From NCBI GenBank assembly GCA_002426795.1, contig DINQ01000018.1:22503-29820 (forward strand): a stretch of 7,318 nt of DNA, written 5' to 3'. Made by a program: the position numbers and the translations under genes. Numbering within the stretch: position 1 is the first letter of the stretch; each line of letters opens with the position of its first letter. Positions 1-6,795 of this stretch are shown here, one piece after another. The DNA comes from Bacteroidales bacterium UBA5536 (GTDB lineage: Bacteria > Bacteroidota > Bacteroidia > Bacteroidales > F082). Under the pieces are notes generated by a model. That model made no database searches, was not told the DNA's origin, and was given only the letters and a program-made list of their open reading frames with translations.

Positions 1-1121
1 GCACTGTTGAAACCTATGACAAGCGACTCTTGTTTATTATTTGTTAACAATGCATCCACTTTACCGACACCAAGTGCGAATCCGCCAAGATTAGCTACAA
101 TATTATGACCTATTGCCATAGAAAAATCCATTTCCGCCTTTGAATTACCACCAAAAGCATAAGCAAAATTGCCTGTGGCAAATGAATTACTTCCAACTAC
201 ATATGAATGAAGACCAGTAGCTTTTGAATAACTGCCTATTACAATTGCATTGTTTTTGCTGGCTTCCGAACTTCTTCCAGCAACAAAACTATAATTGCCA
301 CTTGCAGTGTTTCCATCTCCAAGGGCCACAGCGTTTAATCCTTCTGCATTGATACTGCCATGAAGTATGATGGATTGTGGTTCTTCTGCAGAACCAACAC
401 GGAACGTTCCGTTCTCAAAGGCAAATCCTGTTCCTTCAGATGAATCAAACATTAGCTCTTGTCCAGATTTAGCATGAATTGTAAAAGCTTCTCCCAGCTG
501 AATGCTTGCTGATTTATTACTACCTGTTGGCTCCAAAAACAAACTGGCATCCTCACCCTCATCAGCACGGATGTGGAGCTTGGCCTGGGGGGAGGTGACG
601 TTGCCGATGCCGATGCGGCCTGACTGCTGGTCAATAGGCGTACGGCTGACAAAAAATGTTGGATAGGCACTGTTGAAACCTATGACAAGTGATTTCTCAA
701 TATTATTGGTTAATAACGCATCAATTCTACCATAACCTATTGCAAATCCGCCAGTATTTGCTCTAATATTATGACCTATTGCTATTGAATAATCAAATTC
801 TGCTGTTGAATTATCACCTAAAACAAATGAAAAGTCTCCCTTGGCATGTGATTGACCTCCAATAACAAAAGAATGGCCCCCCTCTGCACTTGACCAACTT
901 CCCAGCACACCAGCATAAGGCTTTGAGGCGGTACTGTTTCTTCCAGCAACAAAACTATAATTGCCACTTGCAGTGTTTCCATCTCCAAAGGCGGTTGCTT
1001 TGATACCCGTTACAGTGTTGCCGGGACAGGTTGCACAAATTTGCCCAAAAATAGATATGTTGTTTGTGAATAAAAGAAAAGAAATTAAAAAAGATCCATT
1101 TAATAGTAGTTTTGTTCTCAT
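1..1121 (-). CDS. Secreted YadA-head-repeat adhesin-like protein, C-terminus outside window
   Basis: The frame is open from ATG at 1121 to the left edge (373 codons seen), so it is 3'-partial. Residues 1-27 look like a signal peptide: MRTK, a hydrophobic stretch, then a likely cut after FGQ. Residues 41-160 are YadA-like head repeats with the recurring pattern S-x-A-x-G / hydrophobic-x-G (for example SGNYSFVAG, KGDFSFVLG). Residues 168-184 hold a GRIGIGNVTSPQAKLHI module, a type seen in tail-fibre-like and trimeric fibre proteins. A linker (about 198-262) leads into a second head block from 264 to the edge. The start lies 5 bases after the stop of the upstream gene, so the two are probably co-transcribed. 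It is a clear paralogue of the protein at 3677-5506; by analogy the missing end should hold a second GIGNVTSPQ module and a T9SS sorting domain, but that is inference. The role is probably surface adhesion or a fibrous surface layer; the ligand is unknown. Confidence 0.9.
   Translation of the reverse strand, partial: MRTKLLLNGSFLISFLLFTNNISIFGQICATCPGNTVTGIKATAFGDGNTASGNYSFVAGRNSTASKPYAGVLGSWSSAEGGHSFVIGGQSHAKGDFSFVLGDNSTAEFDYSIAIGHNIRANTGGFAIGYGRIDALLTNNIEKSLVIGFNSAYPTFFVSRTPIDQQSGRIGIGNVTSPQAKLHIRADEGEDASLFLEPTGSNKSASIQLGEAFTIHAKSGQELMFDSSEGTGFAFENGTFRVGSAEEPQSIILHGSINAEGLNAVALGDGNTASGNYSFVAGRSSEASKNNAIVIGSYSKATGLHSYVVGSNSFATGNFAYAFGGNSKAEMDFSMAIGHNIVANLGGFALGVGKVDALLTNNKQESLVIGFNS
272..322. 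repeat. 51-base exact repeat within the left-hand adhesin gene (partner 938-988)
   Basis: Positions 272-322 and 938-988 are identical over 51 bases and encode the opening of each head block (GDGNTASGNYSFVAGR). A diverged version lies at about 4604-4654 in the paralogue. The repeat marks the start of a duplicated head-plus-module unit of about 666 bases. Confidence 0.92.
541..722. repeat. Long direct repeat, copy 1 (partner at 4200-4381)
   Basis: By eye alignment it matches 4200-4381 over 182 bases with 3 substitutions (at 549, 576 and 609). The stretch 610-722 is identical to 4269-4381 for 113 bases without a break. It encodes the end of a head block plus the GRIGIGNVTSPQAKLHIRADE module. 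The first 23 bases of the window repeat 667-689, so another copy begins at the left edge. Confidence 0.95.
938..988. repeat. 51-base exact repeat, second copy (partner 272-322)
   Basis: Identical to 272-322. The 666-base spacing (222 codons) gives the size of the repeated protein unit. Confidence 0.92.
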
Positions 1122-1126
1122 CTTGA

Positions 1127-2584
1127 TTAGTGTTTTATAAATTTATGTGTTTCAATTAGTTCTCCATTCGCAGTAAAAGAAATTACATAGGTGCCTGATA
1201 AATAGTGTTCAACATTGACGATACATTTATTGTCTTCTGAAAAACCTTCCTGTATTAGCTTTCCATTCATATCCCTGATCGAAAAGGAATATCCACGTAT
1301 TGCCGTTCGGATCTGCAGTTGCGATACTGTGGGATTGGGATAAAGCATGAACCGATAACTTGGGACATCCTGCCCCACCAGGTAAACAAGTTCGCCCAGG
1401 CAGTTAAGCTTCATAAAGATGGCATCATTTACAAGCGTAGTATGGTTGTATCGGTTTGCCCCCAAAAAACAACCACCATCTCTTGTCGATTTGATAAATT
1501 CTGCATGATAGTAACCATCGCCTCCAATATATTGCCTGTATCTTTCCTGCAATTGCTCGTCTGTTTGTCCGAGCATGATGTAATTGGTATAACCTTGCGG
1601 AGGATAACCAATATACATCCCGATAGTGCCGGCATAAAAGATGCTGTCGTTGTTTTGATAGCTGATGGCAGTATGCCAGGCAGGATAATCAAAGGAATCG
1701 TAATCGCCAAATTCATTTTCATATATCGGGTTCATCAAAGTATCATATAGCCCAATGTGTAATTCATCATCCTGAAAAGCAGATCCTGTGCGATCACCGC
1801 TGAACGATAGATAGAAACTGGTATCATTTTTCCAATGATGCGTATAGAGCCTTGCACCTATCGCAACAATTGCTTCAGAATAGAGATGGTTAAAATTTGT
1901 ATCGAATACGGCTCGTGAAGCACCGTTAATAGGATCAAGAGTAGGTGGTGAAAAAAGCCATATCCTGCTTTTGTCGGGGTTGAATGCATATTCAAATACA
2001 CCCGGAGCACGATCAGGATAAATATGATACCTAATTAAGTTTCCAGAGTTGTCAATCCTGCATAAATAAGGGTAGGAGCCCCCTGTGATCGAATATTGAA
2101 TATATCCAAAAGCAAAATACCCATCCTCGACTGATACTAACTTTGTTAAATCTTGGCAAAAAACACTATCAATAAAATAGTGTTTCGTCCATAATTTATT
2201 AAATTGATCATCTACTTCCAATAACATTAACGACCATGTTGTGCTATCAGGAAAAATTGAAATTCCGGCAACGAAATACCCACCGTTATTACTTGTTACA
2301 ATTGTATTAAAACCAAACAGGGTATCCCCCATGGGAGGATAAAGCATTGTAGTATCTCCTTCTGGACTGAATTTTAAAAAAGCCGCTTTATAAATATGCC
2401 TATCAGGCGTATAGTAATGTCCGGTGTATTCATTAACCAGTGCGACCATACTACCATCAGCAAGCTCAACAACATCTCTGGGATCATGAGAAACATCAGA
2501 TGCCATCATCAGGCTGTAAGTGTTTTGTGCAGATAATTGCCCACACCAAAGTAATACGATACAGAGTATTTCGATTGCTTTCAT
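1127..2584 (-). CDS. Secreted propeller-like protein with T9SS C-terminal sorting domain
   Basis: This 485-residue protein has a signal peptide at residues 1-20 (MKAIEILCIV, hydrophobic core, LSAQ cut). The body (about 21-405) has blade-like motifs spaced through it, such as GGYFVAG (101-107), DGYFAFG (154-160) and GGCFLGA (370-376). These are typical of beta-propeller cargo in Bacteroidota, though I cannot name a specific family. Residues about 411-485 form a T9SS type A sorting domain: LYPNP at 414-418, then a beta-rich stretch with RDMNGKLI and a GTYVISF strand ending near the basic C-terminus KFIKH. Known biology: this domain sends the protein through the outer membrane and is usually cleaved for surface attachment or release. 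It lies 12 bases after the upstream gene and 5 bases before the next, so it is an internal operon gene. I see no catalytic motif; a binding or scaffold role is an inference. Confidence 0.88.
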   Translation of the reverse strand: MKAIEILCIVLLWCGQLSAQNTYSLMMASDVSHDPRDVVELADGSMVALVNEYTGHYYTPDRHIYKAAFLKFSPEGDTTMLYPPMGDTLFGFNTIVTSNNGGYFVAGISIFPDSTTWSLMLLEVDDQFNKLWTKHYFIDSVFCQDLTKLVSVEDGYFAFGYIQYSITGGSYPYLCRIDNSGNLIRYHIYPDRAPGVFEYAFNPDKSRIWLFSPPTLDPINGASRAVFDTNFNHLYSEAIVAIGARLYTHHWKNDTSFYLSFSGDRTGSAFQDDELHIGLYDTLMNPIYENEFGDYDSFDYPAWHTAISYQNNDSIFYAGTIGMYIGYPPQGYTNYIMLGQTDEQLQERYRQYIGGDGYYHAEFIKSTRDGGCFLGANRYNHTTLVNDAIFMKLNCLGELVYLVGQDVPSYRFMLYPNPTVSQLQIRTAIRGYSFSIRDMNGKLIQEGFSEDNKCIVNVEHYLSGTYVISFTANGELIETHKFIKH

Positions 2585-2596
2585 ATTGTGTTGAAA

Positions 2597-3556
2597 TTAG
2601 TTTGTTGCCGGAATGTCTAATTGCAGTTGACAGCTTATTCCTCTCTTGCGGAATTCAAAGACTGGCCTATGATAAATGATCGTAGCGTCCCCGATAAAAT
2701 CAGTTGGGCTTTCAATTTCTGAAGAAGGTGCAAATTTTTTGTTTTCTGTGTTTTCCGGAGATGCCAGCCAATCACTTACAAAAACTTTCAGATGGTCGTA
2801 ATAAAATTGCATCTCATGTACACCCGAACTGTTTTGGTCATCTTCGAGACATTTTACTTCATCCGTTAGCCCATCACCAACAGCAGAAGAAGCAGCATAG
2901 ATTTTGTAATCAAGGTAGTTTTGCAAAGTGGAATTTAATGGATAATCATAATAGTAGAGCCGATGATATGTAATTGGACCATAAAAAAACCAATGGCATG
3001 AACCAGCTGGAGGTGGGTTAAAATGTGCATCAAGCATGGTTTCAAAAATGACTGGAGCGCCAAGTGCACTATCTCCGTTACAATCAAACTGAGCATTGCG
3101 ATTCCATAAATATGCTTCCTCCTCCCCAAAATCCCCTGAACTCTGCAAAATGCCAGTACCAGAAACAGTAACAATCTGCAGTTTATGTTTGTTATCAGGC
3201 AGTGGCCCGGCATCATTAACTATGGCCATAATGAAGCGTTTGTTTTCGCCGCTGATGGCATGATACTTTTCGGATAATCCGGATAAGGATTCATCATAGC
3301 TGGTAAATACCTGTTGGTACATGGCCTCATAACTGTTTACCAATTCCAATTCAACATATACCGTATCCCAGTGAAACTTTGCACTGGTGGCATTGCTGTT
3401 GGCATAGTAGTAATTCAGCGTAGCATCAATATACCAGATAGCTGAATCAATGCTGATTTTTTCGCCACTCTTGTAGGGTACGCCCCCCGCTGGCGCCGAT
3501 TTGCAATCGGTGTCCGTACAATTCGTTTTTAATTGAGTTTCATGCTTTCGGCTCAT
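2597..3556 (-). CDS. Hypothetical protein with atypical N-terminus
   Basis: This 319-residue frame lies between two secreted-protein genes, and I do not recognise its family. The ATG at 3556 is the only possible start upstream of Met79, because a TGA sits one codon before it in frame. The first 30 residues (with TDTDCKSAPAGG at 15-25) are low in hydrophobicity and are not a signal peptide, unlike all three neighbours. From about Ile34 the sequence looks like an ordinary folded domain rich in Tyr, Trp and Asp (SAIWYIDATLNYYY; YHRLYYYDYPL at 198-207), with Cys at 13, 18, 159, 187, 236 and 309. There is no T9SS sorting domain at the C-terminus (ends LDIPATN). Its stop is 12 bases before the next start, which supports co-transcription. 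The N-terminus may be a product of a palindromic repeat insertion that replaced the original leader. It could be a cytoplasmic or decayed relative of a secreted protein. Confidence 0.7.
   Translation of the reverse strand: MSRKHETQLKTNCTDTDCKSAPAGGVPYKSGEKISIDSAIWYIDATLNYYYANSNATSAKFHWDTVYVELELVNSYEAMYQQVFTSYDESLSGLSEKYHAISGENKRFIMAIVNDAGPLPDNKHKLQIVTVSGTGILQSSGDFGEEEAYLWNRNAQFDCNGDSALGAPVIFETMLDAHFNPPPAGSCHWFFYGPITYHRLYYYDYPLNSTLQNYLDYKIYAASSAVGDGLTDEVKCLEDDQNSSGVHEMQFYYDHLKVFVSDWLASPENTENKKFAPSSEIESPTDFIGDATIIYHRPVFEFRKRGISCQLQLDIPATN
3496..3510. repeat. Short palindrome in the N-terminal codons of the 319-aa gene
   Basis: A perfect 6-base stem CCGATT / AATCGG closes on a 3-base loop (TGC). 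Read on the minus strand it falls in codons 16-21 and encodes part of TDCKSAPAG. The surroundings are GC-rich (GCGCCAGCGGGGGGC) compared with the AT-rich gene body. From memory, similar DCKSAPAG-coding palindromic repeats recur as spurious-looking N-termini in Bacteroidota ORFs; that comparison is not tested here. Confidence 0.45.
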
Positions 3557-3676
3557 AGTTCAAAAATATTCAATTGTTGAAAACTTACACCTGTGTTTTA
3601 TTCGCAGATTTTATGTCAGACAAGAGGATGTTCCGGATACGGACTGCATTCCGGATGGCCGGCAACACAAGCCTTT
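3557..3676. other. Intergenic gap inside the cluster
   Basis: This 120-base gap between the adhesin-like gene and the 319-aa gene is the only sizeable gap in the cluster. It holds two direct copies of TTCCGGAT about 19 bases apart, which could pair as a weak CCGGA/TCCGG stem. There is no following T-run on the minus strand, so no terminator is supported. No signal peptide that could be joined to the downstream frame was found. Confidence 0.5.
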
Positions 3677-5506
3677 CTACTCTACCAGTATCCTGGCGGT
3701 GTCGAGTAGTTGGCCATTTTGTTTGCAAAGCAACAAATAAGTGCCGGCCGGCAGCTTTTCAATGTTGAGGCTGGTTTTGCCTGCTGTACATTGTTGCTCC
3801 ATCAGACGTTTGCCATCGAGATTAATCAATGTCAGCACAAAAGAGCCTGTTATTTTTGTTGTTTCGACCACCAGGTGCTTGTCGGCCGGATTGGGATACA
3901 CCTTAAGCAAAGAAGTTGTGAAAGGTTTTTCACCAAGGGCTGTTTCTGTGCCCGGACAGGCTGTTTGCTCGAACGCCAACAAACCCTGATCGTTTACCCT
4001 TCCGCGCCAGCACTGCCCGTTGGGAGAGCGCATGATGATTCCGCTCTGTATGTCTTCGATATAGATATCGCCCTGATGAAACTCAAATGCTTTGCTTGGT
4101 GCTGTTCGAAAATGCAGGTTTTCATCTGGTTCATAGGTTATTTCGTGCGATTCCGATAGCATTAGCTTCGCTTGTCTGCCTGCAGAAGCTTCCAGCAACA
4201 AACTGGCGTCCTCACCCTCATCAGCACGGATGTGCAGCTTGGCCTGGGGGGAGGTGACGTTGCCGATACCGATGCGGCCTGACTGCTGGTCAATAGGCGT
4301 ACGGCTGACAAAAAATGTTGGATAGGCACTGTTGAAACCTATGACAAGTGATTTCTCAATATTATTGGTTAATAACGCATCCACTCTACCCATACCGAAG
4401 ACGAATCCACCATTATTTGCACGCAAGTTATTTCCAATTGCCATTGAAAAGTCAATTTCTGCTTTTGAATTACCTCCAAAAACATATGAAAAATCGCCAG
4501 AGGCAAATGAATTGCTACCAACAACATATGAATGCATTCCTGTTGCTTTTGAGTAACTGCCAATTACGATAGCGTTGGTTTTGCTGGCTTCAGAATTTCT
4601 TCCAGCAACAAAACTATAATTTCCACTGGCACTATTACCTTCTCCAAAAGCAGTTGCCAGCAATCCTTCAGCATTGATGCTGCCATGCAGGCTAATCTGT
4701 TGCGGCTGTTCGGCTGTTCCAACCCGGAAGCTTCCGTTTTCGAAGGCAAATCCTGCACTTTCTGAGGAAGTAAAAAGCAGGTCGTTATCTGCTCTGGCTG
4801 CTATCTGATGATTTTCACCCAGCATAATAACCGCTGATTTGTTGGTAGAAGTTGGTTCCAAAAACAAACTGGCATCTTCATCCTCATCAGCACGGATGTG
4901 CAGCTTGGCCTGGGGGGAGGTGACGTTGCCGATACCGATTTTACCGGTGAGATTATTTGCACTTGATGCTGTTGATTCGCTTATAAATAGGGTTGGTTTT
5001 GTGCTTTTCATTCCTATTGCCAGACTGTTTTCAACAGGGTTAGTCAATGGTTCAGATGAAGAGATTCCTAAACCAAACACATATCCACCAGTAGCATTGC
5101 TCTTAACAAAGTTGCCAATAGAAAACGCATTTCCAAATATGGAATATGAAAAATTACCAATCGCAAAGCTACTTGTTGTATTGGCAATTGAATTCGATCC
5201 AATGCAATAAGAATGAATCCCATTTGATTCGGAAAAGCTGCCAAACACATAAGAATGACTGTGCCTGGAAAAAGATTCAGAACCGATTGCTACTGCATTA
5301 TTTCGAAGCGTGGTATTGCCATTGCCCAGAATCGACTGAAATTGATAAGCATTGTTTATGCTATTGTTATACCCAATTTTAACATTGTTATTGCTGCAAT
5401 CAACACACTGACTATATCCTTCATTTGGAAGGGTCAAGACTATCAATAAGCCAATGACAAATGATAATAAGCATACATAATTCTTGTGTTTCATATGGAT
5501 TTTCAT
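3677..5506 (-). CDS. Secreted YadA-head-repeat adhesin-like protein with T9SS sorting domain
   Basis: This complete 609-residue protein leads the cluster. It has a signal peptide at residues 1-33 (MKIHMKHKNY, hydrophobic core, GYSQ cut). Met5 (ATG at 5494) is an equally good start and gives a more usual leader length. Residues about 60-170 and 283-400 are two blocks of YadA-like head repeats (SHSYVFGS, NGIHSYCIGS, SGNYSFVAGR, SGDFSYVFGG). Each is followed by a GIGNVTSPQAKLHIRADE module (191-208 and 413-430). Residues 476-517 form a short region with GIIMRSPNGQCW, common before the sorting domain in such proteins. A T9SS type A sorting domain covers about 534-609 (KVYPNP at 535-540, LINLDGKRL, LPAGTYLLL). 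YadA heads in Proteobacteria are exported by their own beta-barrel anchor; here no such anchor is present, and T9SS would do the export. Probable role: surface adhesin or fibre. Its paralogue lies at 1-1121. Confidence 0.92.
   Translation of the reverse strand: MKIHMKHKNYVCLLSFVIGLLIVLTLPNEGYSQCVDCSNNNVKIGYNNSINNAYQFQSILGNGNTTLRNNAVAIGSESFSRHSHSYVFGSFSESNGIHSYCIGSNSIANTTSSFAIGNFSYSIFGNAFSIGNFVKSNATGGYVFGLGISSSEPLTNPVENSLAIGMKSTKPTLFISESTASSANNLTGKIGIGNVTSPQAKLHIRADEDEDASLFLEPTSTNKSAVIMLGENHQIAARADNDLLFTSSESAGFAFENGSFRVGTAEQPQQISLHGSINAEGLLATAFGEGNSASGNYSFVAGRNSEASKTNAIVIGSYSKATGMHSYVVGSNSFASGDFSYVFGGNSKAEIDFSMAIGNNLRANNGGFVFGMGRVDALLTNNIEKSLVIGFNSAYPTFFVSRTPIDQQSGRIGIGNVTSPQAKLHIRADEGEDASLLLEASAGRQAKLMLSESHEITYEPDENLHFRTAPSKAFEFHQGDIYIEDIQSGIIMRSPNGQCWRGRVNDQGLLAFEQTACPGTETALGEKPFTTSLLKVYPNPADKHLVVETTKITGSFVLTLINLDGKRLMEQQCTAGKTSLNIEKLPAGTYLLLCKQNGQLLDTARILVE
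4200..4381. repeat. Long direct repeat, copy 2 (partner at 541-722)
   Basis: This is the copy inside the 609-aa gene. It is almost identical to 541-722 although flanking coding sequence in the two genes has diverged clearly. That contrast suggests gene conversion or very recent recombination rather than simple shared descent. Confidence 0.95.
4856..4940. repeat. Third, shorter copy of the GIGNVTSPQ-coding repeat
   Basis: It covers the high-GC core (CACGGATGTGCAGCTTGGCC through GACGTTGCCGATACCGAT) that is shared with 532-617 and 4191-4276. Outside the core it diverges at once, so the module has been copied separately from the head block next to it. Confidence 0.9.
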
Positions 5507-5540
5507 CTTTTAAAATATTTTAGTTATTGAATCATTTTCA

Positions 5541-5570
5541 CTTATAAATAATTTTTATTTCAATGGTCAA
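5541..5570 (-). promoter_or_regulatory. Candidate promoter of the secreted-protein cluster
   Basis: On the minus strand TTGACC (5570-5565) and TATAAG (5546-5541) are separated by 18 bases of AT-rich DNA. Transcription would start roughly 25-30 bases before the ATG at 5506. The pattern is sigma70-like; the usual Bacteroidota -7 motif TAnnTTTG is absent here, so the call is weak. Confidence 0.35.
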
Positions 5571-5944
5571 TCCCAAAAGTTTTCGGGAATCAATGAATTT
5601 TCATTTCAGTGGGTTTGATATTATTCTTTGGGATATTTCATCTTTTTTTTTGAAAGCCGCCCTGACCGACTCAATGGTTCGTGTGGTACATTCGGGCAAA
5701 ATTGCTATTCCGGAACTTGGCAAGTTTCATAGTTTTTCATTGCTCAAATTTATTGAAATGGTTTTTTGCAAACAAGATGACGAAGACAAAAAAGGGATAT
5801 TCCAGATGTCTAGTATTAAGAATTTCAGTTTTGTGATAAATTTTGTGGATATTTCGTTTTGTTTCCATATGGTTTTGGCATGGTTTACCGACGGGCTTGC
5901 GCAAAGAAAGCTGCCTCGGCAATGGTTCATAAAATGATTTTCTC

Positions 5945-5975
5945 CAGGCCTTTCATCAACTACCATAAAGGCCTG
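5945..5975. repeat. Perfect 9-base hairpin
   Basis: CAGGCCTTT (5945-5953) pairs fully with AAAGGCCTG (5967-5975) around a 13-base loop. No T-run follows it on either strand (an A-run follows on plus), so it is not a classical terminator. Confidence 0.6.
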
Positions 5976-6104
5976 TCCGAAAAAAAAAGGACGCTGCTTG
6001 TTGGCCGGCAAAACATTGATCAGCGATTGGCTACTCAGCGCAAAAAAAGCAATGCAACAGGCCGAAAAGAATATCTTCCCCCTTCTTTTCTGTTTATTAG
6101 TACC

Positions 6105-6173
6105 ATGAAAACCCAAAAACGCATCACTTTTTTTTCACTTTTTTCAATTATTTTTGTCATGCGCATCTATTAA
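6105..6173 (+). pseudogene. Isolated signal-peptide-like start of a secreted protein
   Basis: ATG at 6105 opens a 22-residue frame, MKTQKRITFFSLFSIIFVMR followed by IY and a stop. It looks just like a Bacteroidota signal peptide (basic start, hydrophobic Phe/Ile/Leu core) but ends before any mature protein. No continuation was found in the following sequence. It could be the remains of a secreted-protein gene, a tiny membrane peptide, or chance in AT-rich DNA. Confidence 0.3.
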
Positions 6174-6238
6174 GTTTATTGACAAGCTGTTATCAAAGAA
6201 AAAAACGACTTTTTGTTCAGCCTGAAGCAATGACGGGT

Positions 6239-6267
6239 CGGCTTTCTTCATTGAATCCAAAAAGCCG
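6239..6267. repeat. 7-base hairpin
   Basis: CGGCTTT (6239-6245) pairs with AAAGCCG (6261-6267) around a 15-base loop. There is no T-run next to it on either strand. Confidence 0.4.
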
Positions 6268-6291
6268 GAACCATTATCGCTTTACTTCAAC

Positions 6292-6314
6292 AATGCCACC
6301 CACCAGCTGGCATT
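6292..6314. repeat. 7-base hairpin
   Basis: AATGCCA (6292-6298) pairs with TGGCATT (6308-6314) around a 9-base loop. It is the second of two close hairpins between 6239 and 6314; neither has a terminator-like tail. Confidence 0.4.
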
Positions 6315-6370
6315 AATCTCGGAGTATCGATCACTTACAAACAAATATCAAAGACATGCAAACCAGTTCT

Positions 6371-6433
6371 GCAAAGTTTACCTCCCGACCAAAAGAAGGG
6401 AGGGCTTTGGTCCTTGGCCCCGTCAAAGGACAT
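6371..6433 (+). repeat. Hairpin-bearing intergenic repeat, copy 1 (partner 6957-7020)
   Basis: It runs from GCAAAGTTTACCTCCC to CAAAGGACAT and matches 6957-7020 with a handful of substitutions and one indel. It contains two potential stems: CCTCCC/GGGAGG (6381-6386 with 6398-6403) and GTCCTTGG/CAAAGGAC (6410-6417 with 6424-6431, one mismatch). Weaker similarity continues to about 6497. Confidence 0.85.
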
Positions 6434-6473
6434 CAAACAATAACTTTCATTGAAAATTTCCGGATACTGATCA

Positions 6474-6492
6474 CACTTCGATAGGCTCAGTG
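6474..6492. repeat. Short palindromic element of the TTCGA-n-CTCA type
   Basis: CACTTCGATAGGCTCAGTG has a CACT/AGTG stem and matches the widespread CACTTCGACAAGCTCAGTG type of bacterial palindromic repeat known to me from many genomes. An outer inverted repeat CTGATC (6467-6472) / GATCAG (6499-6504) encloses it. Confidence 0.55.
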
Positions 6493-6595
6493 CAGGCAGA
6501 TCAGCATCAGTCAAGGGAGCACTTCCGGATAATCCAGTTCCGTCAGGTCAAAAACGATTCTCACTCTGTTTCCGTCAGAACAATTAGTGTATATC

Positions 6596-6621
6596 AATTC
6601 CGTGCGGTGGCCCGCGGAATT
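6596..6621. repeat. 7-base hairpin inside a wider inverted repeat
   Basis: AATTCCG (6596-6602) pairs with CGGAATT (6615-6621), loop of 12. An outer pair GTCAGGT (6542-6548) / ACCTGAC (6624-6630) lies around it asymmetrically. Confidence 0.4.
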
Positions 6622-6737
6622 CCACCTGACAACTGCTCACAGTATTACCACATTGTTGATCGTGTCAGTTGGACAGGGACGGTGCCGGTGAGGGATGAAT
6701 TTGAAAACGCTTAGAAATTCGGCAAAAATGGCCTGGT

Positions 6738-6756
6738 GGCTGAGGCTCTCGAAGCC
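6738..6756. repeat. TTCGA-n-CTCA type palindrome, opposite orientation
   Basis: GGCTGAGGCTCTCGAAGCC (GGCT/AGCC stem) is a variant of the same palindrome class as 6474-6492, read in the opposite direction. It forms the core of the first inner hairpin of the nested inverted repeat. Confidence 0.45.
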
Positions 6757-6764
6757 AGGCCAGT

Positions 6765-6795
6765 TGGGTTCGACACTAGGAGAACCCACCTTTTT
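6765..6795 (+). terminator. Terminator-like hairpin within the nested inverted repeat
   Basis: A 7-base stem TGGGTTC/GAACCCA with a 10-base loop is followed after two C by TTTTT (6791-6795). It fits a weak intrinsic terminator on plus, but no plus-strand gene lies upstream for it to serve, and the T-run is also part of the outer arm. The stem is certain; the function is doubtful. Confidence 0.3.

Noticed and set aside
452..670. Minus-strand ORF of 72 codons in the left-hand adhesin gene
   Set aside because: Out-of-frame shadow; the real frame runs from 1121 to the edge and matches the paralogue.
1319..1750. Plus-strand ORF of 143 codons opposite the propeller-like gene
   Set aside because: It lies wholly antisense to a well-supported gene with signal peptide and sorting domain, and shows no domain of its own.
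3561..3568. TATTTTTG on the minus strand, matching the Bacteroidota -7 motif TAnnTTTG
   Set aside because: It ends only 4 bases before the ATG and has no TTG element at the right distance upstream, so transcription would start at or after the start codon.
3710..4159. Plus-strand ORF of 149 codons opposite the T9SS sorting domain
   Set aside because: Antisense shadow of a clear coding region; its composition (many Cys, Phe and Gln) is not protein-like.
4839..5210. Plus-strand ORF of 123 codons opposite the 609-aa gene
   Set aside because: Antisense to the head repeats; the repeat structure keeps several frames open.
5600..5725. Minus-strand open fragment reading AILPECTTRTIESVRAAF
   Set aside because: It looks somewhat protein-like but has a stop just upstream, no start codon and only about 40 codons.
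5563..6116. Overlapping ORFs on both strands (124 residues plus, 129 residues minus)
   Set aside because: Neither shows a recognisable domain; they overlap each other and lie in AT-rich DNA. The minus one begins with a weakly signal-like stretch, but no further support was seen.
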